The translations under genes were made by a program, and so were the position numbers. From contig NC_012871.2 in NCBI RefSeq assembly GCF_000003195.3, forward strand, positions 61,061,802 through 61,125,801: a stretch of 64,000 bases of DNA, written 5' to 3'. The notes under the pieces are model-generated. The model did not search any database and was not told the DNA's origin. It saw only the letters and a list, made by a program, of their open reading frames with translations. Origin of the DNA: Sorghum bicolor (taxonomy: Eukaryota; Streptophyta; Magnoliopsida; Poales; Poaceae). This document shows, in pieces, positions 44,034 through 55,986 of this stretch. Every line of letters begins with the position of its first letter. Within the stretch, counting starts at the first letter, position 1.

Positions 44034-45913
44034 TAAGGGTTGAAAGGCGCGTGTGCGGGCGAGCGGTGCAGGTGCGCGGTGAGCAAGTGGGGACAAGGCT
44101 GAGCACGACATGGGCACATGGCGGCAGCGCAGGCGTGCCATCTTGGGCGTATGCCACCGTCAGATTTTTTTTTAAAAAAAAAAAGTTGTGAAAAATTTGA
44201 CATATCTGTTGTGTATTTCTCTAATATCTATAATCCATAAAAATAATTTGTAAATTTTACATATATTTATCTGAGATTTACAATTATCCTCAAATTAGAT
44301 CAATGTATCTAATGATTTACACTGAAGAAATCATGAAAAATATAGTAATAAGACAACATAAATATAGCTATAAGACATTGTAAGTGCATAGACAAAATCT
44401 AGTTGTTGGAAGAGACTAAAACAACTAGTTGTTAGGTAGACAAATTCTAGTTTTGGGTAGTATTTGATTTGCTACCAAAACTTGCCAATCTCTCATATTT
44501 GGCTTGTCAAATCAAGGGTAATTTTTTTGCCCAACTATAAGTTGTCAAATTTTTAGTATGACAAATTTTGGTCGCAAACGAAGCAAGCTCCTGAATTTAT
44601 GAGGGTTTTTTTGCCTGATAACTCTGAAAATTATATCAAAACAATAAATAATGTCACAAGTGCAAAACCTATTCTTCTATTCTTAGATTTCCGGGAATGG
44701 AATCTAGTCAAAGCCAACCGGCGTTGTGGGCTACTGGGCTTCTTTCCTCGAACATGATTTGCTGGGCTACTCATCGTTTCAGACTCCACAGAAGGCCTCG
44801 GTTTGTTGCAACACACATTTTTTTTTTGAGGAACTTCTATTGCAAACACACATGTGCCTATTTCACCTGATCTCTGGGATAATGCATTCATTGTTAGGAT
44901 GTGCTGCTTCGTGGCCTGACGTGCTGCATCACAACTGTTTAGGGATTAGTTTGTTAGCATATATATAGGGTTAATTAGTGCAACACTGCAGCACTGAAAA
45001 CATTCCATTCATCAAGTCTCTACCGAATACCTCTGCATATTATCACAGCTCGAGGACGTTGTAGTGTTTTTCTCTTTCAATAAATCAGCGAACAATATTT
45101 TTAGTCATAACTTTTCAGACAAGTGAATATGCTCTTAGAAGGGTGGTGAAATGTTATGGCGAGTGGGCCGATTCTAGTCCTAGATATGCTTCATACAACC
45201 TAGGATTACTTCACGGTTTGTTAGATTTGTTAGCAGATACTATAATTGATTTGTTACTTGGATAAGATCTGTTAGGAGATTTATTAGGTTCTACTAAGGA
45301 AGCCATAAGGCATATGCTAGGCAAATAGAAAGAGATCTAAAAGTAGCTCAGTGCATTAAGAGGGAGGGTAAGTTAGCCAATCTATATGTTGTTCTTATAT
45401 CCTGATCTCCAATCAATTTACTACAACATGCTCCGCTACTTTGTACAAGCATAAATTATGGCTCGGTAAAAATCCGTTTATCAGTGATGGTGGGCCACAG
45501 ATGAAATATAGAATAGACCAGGTTTTCATCTTGGTTCAGCCCACTAATCGGGTAAATACCTTAAGTCCAGCACTGAAGCAAACAGGAGGGGCAAACCCCT
45601 AACTTACACAAACAGTTTAAGACACGAAGAAAGAGATAAAAAAAATGATAAATCTTACAACAACGATTCTTCCCATAAAACAATACGAGGGAAGTAATTC
45701 TGTTTGGCCTGATGGATAAACATGCTCCTTTCTGAAGACATTTTGGACTCGCTCCAAAGATTAAACAACACTGTTTCTTTTATTATCTTGCATTGGTGAG
45801 AAGTGACAACAATACGCATATAGGGTTTCCTAAGCAATGCAATCGTGATTACAACCACGGACTACATAGCTATTTAATTATTTATACCATGAGCCCGAAC
45901 CTCCGGCAATTAA

Positions 45914-46249
45914 GGCCTTTCCCACTCAAAATTTTTTCATCCATCACATCGAATCTTTGAACACATACATGGAACATTAAATGTACATAAAAAATAAACT
46001 AATTACACAGTTTGGTTGAAAATCACGAGACGAATCTTTTAAGCCTAGTTACTCCATGATTAGCCTTAAGTGCTACAGTAACCCACATGTGCTAATGACA
46101 GATTAATTATGCTTAATAGATTTGTCTTGCAGTTTCCTAACGAGCTATGTAATTTATTTTTTATTAGTTTCTAAAAACTCCTCCCGACATCCTTCCGACA
46201 TATCTGATGTGACACCCAAAAAATTTTCATCAGCCATCTAAACAGGGCC
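45914..46249. mobile_element. MITE related to the GGCCTTGTTTAGTT family (long subtype)
   Basis: It starts GGCCTTTCCCACTCAAAATT and ends CATCTAAACAGGGCC. Internal blocks (GAGACGAATCTTTTAAGCC, GCCTTAAGTGCTACAGTAAC) are the reverse complement of those in 12585-12917. Confidence 0.75.
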
Positions 46250-46350
46250 TTAATAGAGAAAAAAAGGATATTACCCTTTTCTTGTGCTTCCAGAATTAAT
46301 TGGGACAGGGCATCTGGATGGTCAATTTCTATCGAATGCTTAATGGATAG

Positions 46351-46641
46351 TGTTATAAAATATGTTGCCAGCGGTTGGGACTTTTCCCTCTCCGTCTCTC
46401 ATGATCAATATAGTAGATAAAAGTAGAAGAACAAATAGACACAAGATAGAGAGACTATTCTTTATTTCTCTGAATATTGATAATTACAACATAGAGCTCC
46501 CACATATATATAGTCCAATCAAGGCCTACGAGTTTCGGTAAGAGCCCACATACAAATGGACTAGGATTAGCCCACATACAAATGGACTAGGATTCCTCCT
46601 TCCCCTTTCCTTCTAGGATCAAGTCCGTATGTTTTACAACA
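46351..46641 (-). mobile_element. Solo LTR (retrotransposon long terminal repeat)
   Basis: The 291-bp element starts TGTTATAAAATATG and ends CATACGG-type sequence reversed (GTATGTTTTACAACA), i.e. TG...CA with inverted ends. It is flanked by a perfect 5-bp duplication GATAG (46346-46350 and 46642-46646). Read on the minus strand it has a TATATATATG promoter-like box near 46505-46514 and AATAAAG near 46460, so the LTR points to the minus strand. It contains a 27-bp direct repeat (GCCCACATACAAATGGACTA at about 46546 and 46573). No internal retrotransposon genes flank it, so recombination between LTRs has probably removed them. The long inverted ends resemble Copia LTRs. Confidence 0.85.
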
Positions 46642-46859
46642 GATAGTTTCACATTAACACTGAGAGGGCGCAAGAAGAGAGATCATTCACACAGGGGAAG
46701 TTAGAGATCAAAAGATATCTAGAAAACAAAGCCATCGGATAGCGGCAATACAAAAACGTGAGCTCGCCAACACTCAAGGCTAACCTGGATCGGTAAATGG
46801 GACTCTTCAAAACAAAAGGTTGCAACCCAAGGTAAGTGGCTTTCTTGTGCAAGGAGGAG

Positions 46860-47120
46860 ATCGATCAATATCAGTTGGCCACAAGACCAAATGCTCGAGG
46901 CAGTTAGTTGCGGTGGTTTCTTTGTTTTTCTTGCTAGTACTTCATACTCTCCTCCAGTTTATTTCTTTCTTTTGCTAGTCTCTGAGTCGAGGGGTTGGCC
47001 AGTGTGTCAAAGTGGCAGCGAGCTTAAGCTTGTTTTTGTAAAACTGTAATTTTGTTTTTTCTTTTTTCCTCGTCTAATAAAAATCCGGCAAAGCTTTTTG
47101 CCGCCTTTTGAAAAAAAAAA
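46860..47120 (+). mobile_element. 3' end of a truncated LINE with poly(A) tail
   Basis: The segment ends CTAATAAAAATCCGGCAAAG, then CTTTTTGCCGCCTTTTG and ten A residues. A GGCAAAGC-TTTTTGCCG inverted repeat just before the tail is typical of plant LINE 3' ends. No coding part remains in recognisable form, so it is a strongly 5'-truncated insertion. Confidence 0.6.
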
Positions 47121-50100
47121 TAGCTGTAACCATTAGCCTTGTGTAGGTGATAGTTGTTCATAGTTTTGCTAACTAGTCCATCAGCCCATGTTCCCGCATG
47201 GGCTAGGACCTTATGATACATTAGCATTATGTCTTAATGTTTAAGACATATGACTAAAAAATTGCTTTTACTATTTTTTTTTTTGCATTTTCCATTTTTA
47301 ACATAATGGGTATATTTATACTATGCAATATCCATCCAATTGTGGCTGAACCATCACTCAAGTAGTGGTGCTAATCTCAAGAGAATATTAGTATTTTAAG
47401 CTTTATAATCATTATCCGTCCAAAGAAATCTCAAGGACTAGGAAGGTATAACTATAAAAAATAGATTATAATTATACTACCAATATAAATATGAAATTAC
47501 AGTCAAATTTCATTCTAGTTTATTTCTCCCCCCTCATTCAAATTGTATGTGAAATGTCATCCTAATTCATTTGAGCAAGTTTTTGGCTCGATCCAATGAC
47601 CCAAAATAATTAGAAGTGCCTCCCTAGCAATACCTAAATTAAATGCTAGCTGTTTATTTTTATTATTGTAAAAGTTCTAGTCTTTTATCCTAACACTCTC
47701 TCATAATTTAACGTGGAAACTCTCTTAACCTCTCTGGACCACCTGACAGTGGCTAGGTAAATTTAGATAGAAACTGGACTGGCACAATCAATACTCTTGC
47801 ATCCTCGGCCTTTCGTCTCAATATTTGCAGGCCCAACAAGTTGAATTTGTCCATACTTCTTAGAGCAATTTTAACTTGTCTCAAAATGGAACAACACACT
47901 GTTTAAACTGATGGGGGAAAACAGACTGAACATAAAGGCCAGACTACTCTAGTGATTAATTTATCTTACGCTAAAGGTAGCCCAATGCACTTGAAATAAA
48001 GGAAAAGAAAAGTTTCCACGAAAGACGCAACGCAAAAGCCCCGCCCTCAAATAAAGGTTAAAGCTTGCACGCTCAGTAAAAGTGTAGTTTTTTCGGGACT
48101 CAAAATCAGATTCCCAACCATGTGTATGGAGAATACTGCGGCCGGATAGATGCCAAATGCAAGGAAAATTCCTTTGGAGGAAAGTGCCAAATGTTTTTAT
48201 CAGGGAAAGAGAGCACCAAAGCAGGGAAGTATCCTAGGCCTTTTTTTATTTCTAGCAAAAAAAAAAAATGCTGCTGCTCTTACTATCATCCATAACAGCC
48301 AGTATATATCTGAGTCTCTAAATTCATATGCTTTCAGTTGAATTTCAGATTGCTCATGAATCATGAAATCAATCATACTTAACCTTACTTTATATTCACA
48401 TGTCTAACATAAACATTATTGCCGAGTTTGGAAATCAGAAGAGAGATATATAGCAGACCGGATGATTGCAAGAGAGCATGATAATAATCAGATAAAGCCC
48501 CTGTTCTTTCGCATTCACATGCTGCCATGCATGATGTCTGCTGAGCCGAGCCGGCTCTACTGCAATTTCGGCCCATCCATCACCCATGTCGAAAGAAAAA
48601 AAAAAGAAGGGTGTTTGCACGCACTTGCACGCGACGGAAAGGCCCGTCTCGCAATGATGGATTTTCGTTTTGGCATATATTCCTTGCCCACAAAAGGCAC
48701 TCCATCCAGCGCCCGTCAGTGACAGTGAGCTACAAAGGACAATTAGGGCCTTTGCTCTAAAACAAAGGACAATTAGGGCCTTTAATACCAGCCTTTGGTA
48801 AAACTAATCTACCCTGCTTTGGCATGGCAACAAAGATAGAGAGATGATGATAGCAGATTGAACTTTCGTCTGAACGTAAGAATCCAATGCGCTTCGTGCG
48901 AGTTTGATTCCCATGTGACATCGTGCTGTGTACTGTACAAGAAAGTAGCTGCACTGCAAGCTATCTCGAGTTCTTGTCTTCTTGACAGGGTGCTTCGACT
49001 CCCAAGTCTAGCCATACATACTGGCACAAGATACTGCCAAACTGCCAATTTCACTGATGAACACAGAAGGGTTCATGCAAAAATGTTTAGTAACCAGTGC
49101 CTAGATGGCCAGTGCGTTCGGTTTCGAACTCTGTTGAAAGTTCATTTGGTTTCTGTAAACGGAGTGTGTTTCGCCAGTCACTTTCAAACGAAGCGAGTTT
49201 CGAAGTCAGTCAGGCGCCAGAGCACCTCGCTGTCAGTGTCAGTAGCAATACTGGAGAGAACATTCTATGCGGCAGCTCATGCCTTCTCCGTGCGCACAGC
49301 ACAACCCTGCTTTTCTCGGCAGCAAGTGCCAAGTGCAAGGCCGGCCGCCGGCAGCGGCGCCAGTGCACCACCGGCACCGTGTCCTTTCCCAGCTGCCGAG
49401 GCGCCTCCACCCTCCTCCCTGTTAAAGATAGACGAAACAACGTGTGCAAAAGAGAAGCTGCAGCTCTTGCTCTCTGCCCCTTTCAGATCTTTTTCACCCT
49501 CTTTTCTTCGTCTCTAGCTGAACCACAGCAAAAAAATATTCTTCGTCCTTCTTTAACCAGAGATTACTTCCATAGCATAATAATGTTGGTTCGTTTATTT
49601 TACTCCTGCGGATACTCTGTTGTCTGTTCTTATATATAGCATCTCCAAGAGTTTTTGTGAAATTTATTCTTTAAATCAGAGAGTCATTTGAGTAAAATCA
49701 TTTTCTATATTTTTATACGCTTCAATAATTATTTTTTATATGTCATGGTATTGTGTCACTCTAGATAGTCATCCTCGTTCTTTATCTTTGGCTGACGAGA
49801 AATACGGAATAAATGATGTTTATATTCAGATTCAATTAAGGAGACTGTTGAGGACTTTTTTTTTTCTTTTTACCAAAATCTCCATTCCTTTGAATTAGAA
49901 AGGATATAGACCGAGGTTACGACTGAAGGTGTTGTCATCGTCAAATAGTATACTTATCCATCATTCTTATCTACCTTTTGGAGAATGCATGCAAGCATAC
50001 CTACATTCAAGCGTATAGTGTGTACCTTTTCTCCTCCCCCCTCTCTTTTCAGCGGACTTTGTGCCTCCATATAACAAGGAGAAGATGCCATGGCCAATCA

Positions 50101-50219
50101 CCAAGCTGCATTACAGCACAATACACTACACTGCACTCTCTCCAGCTACACTACACAAGTAGAGCAAGACCAAGGCAAGTGTTGCAGCTGGCAAGAAGCT
50201 TTGCTCAGAGTCAGAGACG

Positions 50220-51788
50220 ATGGAGTTCCTGTCGCAGATGTGGTCGCTCCTGGGCCTGCTCACCATCCTGCAGAACGTCCTCCCCACGCAGCTGCTCTCC
50301 CTGCTCCACTCGCTGTGGCAGTCGCTCCAGGACTCGCTCACGCCCTACTCCTACTTCGACGTGCCCGAGTTCCTGGGCTCTGCCGCCGTCGAGCCCAACG
50401 CGCTCTACCGCCACGTCCAGCTCTACCTCCACCGCTCCCTCCTCCTCTCCAGCTCGCCTCCGCCGCCCCGCCTCACGCTCTCGCTGCCGCGCTCCTCCGC
50501 CGTCTCCGGCGGCCAGGCCCACGGCGCCGCGCCGTCCCCGCCGTCCGTGTCGCTCTCCCCGAACCACTCGGTCGCGGACACCTTCAACGGCCACCGCGCC
50601 GTGTGGACGCACCACGCCGACACGCTCCAGGACTCGCTCGAGGAGCGCCGGTCCTTCTCGCTGCGCCTCCCGAAGCGGCACGCCGCGGCGGTGCTCCCGG
50701 CGTACCTCGCGCACCTGGCCGACGCGGCGGACCACCTGGAGCGCTCGTCGCGGGCGCGGAGGCTGCACACCAACGCGGCGTCCCCGCGTGGCGCCGCGGC
50801 GTGGGCGTCGGTGCCCTTCTGCCACCCGGCCACCTTCGACACGCTCGCGCTCGACCCGGGACTCAAGGCGCGCCTCCTCGCCGACCTCACGGCGTTCTCC
50901 GAAGGGAGGGAGTTCTACCGCCGGACAGGCAGGCCGTGGAAGCGCGGCTACCTCCTGCACGGCCCGCCCGGGTCCGGAAAGTCTTCGCTCATCGCGGCCA
51001 TGGCGAACCACCTCCGCTACGACGTGTTCGACCTCGAGCTCACCCGTGTGGCCACCAACGCCGACCTCCGCGCGCTCCTCATCCAGACCACCAACCGGTC
51101 GCTCATTGTCATCGAGGACATCGACTGCTCCCTCCACCTCACCGGTGACCGAGGCCTAGCCTCCGAGAGGATGCACAAGAGACGCAAGCTCCACGCCACT
51201 TCCTACAACGACGACTCATCCGACTCGGACGACGACGCCGAAGCCGGTGCCAATGGCGACGACAACCACAGGGGCAAGGTGACGCTGTCGGGCATCCTCA
51301 ACTTCACCGACGGCCTGTGGTCGTGCTGCGGCGAGGAGCGCATCATAGTGTTCACGACGAACCACGTGGACGGCATCGACCCCGCGCTGCTTCGCCCGGG
51401 GAGGATGGACGTCCACGTCCGCCTCGACGCGTGCGGCACCCACGCCATGCGCGAGCTGGTGCAGCGCTACGTCGGCGTTGGTGACCACGAGATGCTCGAC
51501 GCCGCCGAGGACTCCATCAGGCGCGGCGCCGAGATGACGCCGGCTGAGGTCGGAGAGGTGCTGCTTAGGAACAGAGACGAACCGGAGGCGGCGGTGACAG
51601 AGCTCGCCGCCGAGCTGAAGGCGAGGCGAAGCGCGGCTGACGATCTCCACCAGTGGGAAGACTCCGCGGCCGAGCTCTCCGACGGGTCGCCGACGAAGAA
51701 GGGGAGGAAGGGGTTGGGGTGGGAGGGCAAGGTCAGGATCCTGGGAAGGCTGAGAAGCCTCACCAAGTCAGAATCGGGCCGGCGATGA
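50220..51788 (+). CDS. BCS1-like AAA-ATPase (At5g57480/At4g25835-like)
   Basis: This is a 522-aa intronless protein. An N-terminal hydrophobic segment (about residues 5-30) is followed by the plant AAA-associated domain with PYSYFDVPEF near 40, VADTFNGHRAVW near 120 and SVPFCHPATFDTLALD near 200. The ATPase core has Walker A GPPGSGKS (248-255), Walker B SLIVIEDIDCS (294-304), sensor-like VFTTNHVDGIDPALLRPGRMD (about 378-398, two catalytic-type arginines at its end) and a Ser/Asp-rich insert (about 328-345) between them. The closest Arabidopsis relatives I can recall are At5g57480 and At4g25835, which share RTGR-WKRGYLL before Walker A. Members are membrane-anchored ATPases related to yeast Bcs1, and many are stress- or defence-responsive. 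The C-terminus is basic. The start ATG follows a leader ending CAGAGACG. Confidence 0.95.
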   Translation: MEFLSQMWSLLGLLTILQNVLPTQLLSLLHSLWQSLQDSLTPYSYFDVPEFLGSAAVEPNALYRHVQLYLHRSLLLSSSPPPPRLTLSLPRSSAVSGGQAHGAAPSPPSVSLSPNHSVADTFNGHRAVWTHHADTLQDSLEERRSFSLRLPKRHAAAVLPAYLAHLADAADHLERSSRARRLHTNAASPRGAAAWASVPFCHPATFDTLALDPGLKARLLADLTAFSEGREFYRRTGRPWKRGYLLHGPPGSGKSSLIAAMANHLRYDVFDLELTRVATNADLRALLIQTTNRSLIVIEDIDCSLHLTGDRGLASERMHKRRKLHATSYNDDSSDSDDDAEAGANGDDNHRGKVTLSGILNFTDGLWSCCGEERIIVFTTNHVDGIDPALLRPGRMDVHVRLDACGTHAMRELVQRYVGVGDHEMLDAAEDSIRRGAEMTPAEVGEVLLRNRDEPEAAVTELAAELKARRSAADDLHQWEDSAAELSDGSPTKKGRKGLGWEGKVRILGRLRSLTKSESGRR

Positions 51789-52032
51789 GCTAGTTTGACT
51801 TTGTTTTAGGTCAGCTCTTGCCTCTTGGTCGGAGGATTAATATTAACTAGAATCTCTGCTTGGTTCAGAATTTAGATGTTTTTTTTTTGCTGTAGCCTCT
51901 GTAATTTGGTTTGAAGTGGATGCTTAATGCAATAATGATGTTGATAAGATAATAATTGAGCCAATCCGAACGCTGCTACTGTGTAGTGTGTACTCCTCTC
52001 GTGTCCCGGTTTGGAACGCTGCCTCGATTTCC

Positions 52033-53232
52033 ATGGTCGGCACGGCAAGCGATCAGATCCATGACGGGGACGACCTCATCACGTCGGGAACGATCATGGA
52101 CGCCACACGGCTCGCCGCAGTCTGCGCCAAGATCGACGAGTACGCCGCCAGGGGAGCACCCATGAGCGGTAACAAAATCGCGGCCATCTGCGCCATGATC
52201 GACGACGGCGCCACCGCTCGGAAGCACGGCAGGAATAGGAGGCGGCGGCGGCGGCGGCTGTGCGTGGACAGCACCCGCAGCTACAAGCAGATAGGCGAGG
52301 TCGGCAATGGCAGTTTCGGCGCCCCAACCTCGTCGGGCTCCATGCCGTGGCACGCGACCCGCGCACCAAGGAGTACTCCGTCGTCATGGAATACGCCGAC
52401 GGGCCGAGCCTGCGCCACGCCCTGAAGGAGCACCTGCGCGCGTCCACAGCGCCCCGTTCCCGGAGGCCGACGTGCGCCGGGTCATGAGGCAGCTCCTGAC
52501 CGGCGCCGAGGCGATGCACTCGCGTCGCATCATCCACCGCGACATCAAGACCGGGAACTTCATCGTCAACGAGGACGGCAGCGCCGTGAAGATCTGCGAC
52601 TGTCTACGGGCTGGCGCGGTGTCCACGGCGGCCAAGTCCGGGCGGCCATGCATGCCCCAGGGCAGGCACGGTAGCCTACATGGCGCCGGAGGTGCTCAAA
52701 TATAGATCCGACTACGACGAGCGCGTGGACCTGTGGTCCATCGGGTGCGTCATGGCGGAGCTGCTGTCCGGCAAAGGTGTTGTTCAAGGTGGGCGACGAC
52801 GGCGCGCACCAGATCGACAGAGATCTTCGACTTGCTCGGCACCCCGGTCGAGGAGACGTTGGAGACATTATATTCATGTCGCCTTTCATGGCCAGCAAGG
52901 TGCTGCGGCGGCGAGCCCGGCAGCCACGACCGCGCCGCGACAGCCGACTACGCGAGATTTTCGCCAGTGATGTGCTCTCGCAGGATGGCTACGATGTCTT
53001 GAAGGGGCTCCTGACGTGTAACCCCAAGGAGAGGCTCACGGCCGCGACCGCTCTCCAACTCCCGTGGTTCACAGCTGGCACCGTTGGTGTCCCTGCTTCG
53101 GAGGTAGGCGCCACGGAGTCGACGACACAGACAGCATTGCTTATCGTGCTGGTGGTGACCAGTGTTTGGGCATTTTTGAGGAAGATGGCATTGCCATTGA
53201 TCAAGTTGCCCCACCAATTGTTTTTAAGATAA
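52033..53232 (+). pseudogene. Frameshifted protein-kinase pseudogene (grass CDKF-like group)
   Basis: Kinase motifs appear in order but in different frames. YKQIGEVGNGSFG (Gly-rich loop, about 52281-52321) is followed immediately by RRPNLVGLHAVARDP (52319 on, another frame), so the segment with the VAIK lysine and the C-helix glutamate is deleted. Next come VVMEYADGPSLRHAL, then (frame change) HRDIKTGNF (52535-52561), KICD with a disrupted DFG region (about 52590-52612), and (frame change) YMAPEVLKYRSDYDERVDLW (52675-52734). After that: WSIGCVMAELLSGK, IFDLLGTPVEETLE and, in yet another frame, YDVLKGLLTCNPKERLTAAT. At least five frame changes plus the deletion make it nonfunctional. The LLGTP-EE and GLL-CNP--RLTAA blocks are CDK/MAPK-like and match the grass-specific CDKF-2-like kinases as I know them. 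It lies 245 bp after the AAA-ATPase stop on the same strand. Confidence 0.85.
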
Positions 53233-53886
53233 ACTGGCATGGTATGCCCTTTATCATAAAGTTACAAAAGGGAAGTCAGAGTCGACACAAAAAGAAAAAT
53301 ACAAATTTTAGGCCTTGTGGTAAAGACTCGGGTGTGTTTGGTTCAAGAAATTACCCCAACTTAAACAAGGTGATGCATCATGAGTCTATTCCTCAAATTT
53401 GGTGAATGACACCCTATTTATATCATACTAATACTCATTATTAGTTTTGTGAGAAATGAGATGATGAATTAACCTATTCTATTCCACGAACAAAAAATAA
53501 AAAATAAAAAATGGACTATATCATTTCTCAAACTAAACAACCTGTAAATGATTCCACAAAGGCATTTGGCGATAGCAACACACCAAACATAGCTCCTTTT
53601 TTGACTTTTGCCACCAGATTTTCCATCCAAACGTGTTGTCACTGAAAAATACACGAGCGTTAGCTCTTTCGAAATCTCCCACGAGACTTTCAGGCTTCAG
53701 CGGGTTGCCCCCACCATTTTCAATATAAAAAAGTAAAGGTTGCTCGGCTTTGCTTAGGCAAAGTAGGAGTATGTCCTAAAAGTACAGCTTAGAGAACTAG
53801 ACCAGTTGATGTAAAATATTTTTTTAGGTTTATAAAATACGATGGTTTTGTGAAATACTGCAGTTTTAGAGTAGACTCTCCTGCGT

Positions 53887-53888
<2 letters not shown>

Positions 53889-53983
<95 letters not shown>
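53889..53983. repeat. (AC)n microsatellite, about 47 units
   Basis: An uninterrupted 95-bp AC dinucleotide tract. The open frames reported across it (TH or CV repeats) are artefacts. It should be highly length-polymorphic. Confidence 0.97.
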
Positions 53984-53984
<1 letters not shown>

Positions 53985-55880
53985 GGCCATACTAAACTGG
54001 ACGGTGAAAAACGGGGTGAACCAACCATCACCATCAGAGAACGAAGAACCAAGCAGACATTTAACAGTTAAAAACCAAAACGAAGGCTCCAAGTGAAACT
54101 CCGGCGCTAACTATCGAACCCTTGACCTAAGGGGATTTCCTTGTGATAGATGTGCAGATGCCATACATATGGCTAGTTTCTCAGCCTCAGCACCACTTGT
54201 GTAAATTCTGATACTAGTAGTTTAACAGGATAAATCAAACATGTATGTAGATCACCAATTATCATTACCTCTATATATAACTCAGTTTACCAATTAAATA
54301 CAAAAATCATTAATGGTCCAGAACCATAATTAGATGGGCAAAGTTTCCAATCAACAAACTGACGAGTTGACGAACATGCACAGGAAGGGCACCATTCTTT
54401 CGATTAATATGGTTGAGTTGAGCAAAGAACTGCAAGCATCACCAACGGAACATATTAGAGAAGTAACAAAGAACAGACTTAGCTGTTAAACAAACAGGTA
54501 GCAGCATTTCGGCAGGTTGTGCCAATCTTCTAGAATCTGAGTAAAGGGGAAAATAAGCAATTATGCTCGTGAATAAACTCAGAACTCACAATAAGATTGC
54601 AGAACAAAGAAAACACAAAGCTTAGGACAGCAAATATATTAAGATGCGTGCCATGAGTAGAACATGTAGCACATAATAATAAATAAAAGGTCCGATAAGC
54701 TAAACAGAAAGATGAAAAATAAAGTACTTACGTTAATCGAACTGGTTAAGCACTAAATTTAACTCGCCTTCTATGTACATTGATAGGCCATCGAATTATA
54801 TATCATGATTATCATCACTTGAAAAACTTTATATGATGCTCTAGTCTATAGTCACCTCAGAGCTATAATTATAGGTATACATATGTTCATGATTTCATTA
54901 AGCATAATCACTCCAGAACATTAAACTGCAGCTCCTTTGGGCTTCTTATATTGCAAAAAAGATACAATTCCATGCTGACACAGAGTCAGATGCAGGTATG
55001 TTCAATATCATGTTGTTGTAGCATCTAAAGATTGCATGACAAACAACCAAACATTATTAGTTCTTACTTCTTACGACCCTCCGGACCCTGTGATACTCCA
55101 CTGTTACAGCACTTATACCAGTTACCTTCACAAGTCAGTTGTTTAGCCATTTCTCGGTGACATTGTAAATGGTTAAATGCGGGGAAGACCTAAAAATCTA
55201 TGAATTAGCCTATTGATAAGAATAGATTCACTGTCACAAATGGATCATAAAGAATAGCAAGTGAGATAGCAACTGAAACTACAGGATGAAACTAGTATTT
55301 GTGATAACTTAGCAGAGTTTTTCTCTTTTGATTGAATTCAGTTTTCGGCTGCACCTGTGGATTTCAAATCTCACCGCCTAATATACTAGTTGGAATGTTC
55401 TGAATCCTCAACATTTTTTTCTTCTTCTTTATTTTCATATCCCAATCTCATAAAGCAAATCATTATTTTAAGCATTACAACAGAGTCAGGAACAAGAATG
55501 CTTTCCACAAAAAGGAATCAACCAACGAGAACACCCAATCTGCTTAAGACGAGCTGCCAAATCAGGATATTGGTCTATATCCTTGAGCAAATTAGCAATA
55601 TTTAGCGCAGGTGACATGTGGACTGCATCGAAAAAGACCAAGAAAAGACCCCACCAAAATCTTATGCTGATTACACATCGGACCATTCAACTGTTGAATA
55701 TTGTTGGTACGGTAGTGAAGAACTTCTGCAGCTAGCATTAAACAGCAGATTAACAGAAGCATGCATAGTCGTTACTAATGCTACAGAACTAAAAATGATT
55801 CCACAGAAGCACATCCAGGACGCAGACACACACAATAGTAGCTAGCACTGTCATACCATCGGGTGGCGTGGAGCGCGATC
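53984..55880. other. Gene-free AT-rich stretch
   Basis: No recognisable gene or repeat family. A 67-codon minus-strand frame near 55486-55686 ends in LLKDIDQYPDLAARLKQIGC, which looks protein-like, but it has no clear start or partner exon. It could be the 3' untranslated region or an alternative exon of the short gene immediately upstream on the minus strand. Confidence 0.5.
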
Positions 55881-55945
55881 CTAGGGGAAGGGCGGCAGCC
55901 GCAGCACGACCTGCTCGGTATCCGCCAGGTCCGACCGTGATATCT

Positions 55946-55986
<41 letters not shown>

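Larger units (their letters stand above)
43521..50219. other. Gene-free stretch with several transposon relics
   Basis: Apart from the elements listed at 43927, 45914, 46351 and 46860, this stretch is AT-rich intergenic DNA. The region 48.9-49.5 kb has longer open frames (48858-49517, 49097-49639) in moderately GC-rich DNA, but they lack recognisable domains. A relic with a GCATCTCCAAGAG end occurs at 49638. The last 200 bp are probably promoter and leader of the AAA-ATPase gene. Confidence 0.6.

Noticed and set aside
50211..51148. Long frames on both strands over the AAA-ATPase gene (50211-51137 minus, 49978-51159 and 50090-51148 plus)
   Set aside because: Arg/Ala/Pro/Gly-rich shadows of the 522-aa ATPase frame, which carries Walker A and B motifs.
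53789..54092. Frames with CV or TH dipeptide repeats
   Set aside because: Direct translation of the (AC)n microsatellite.
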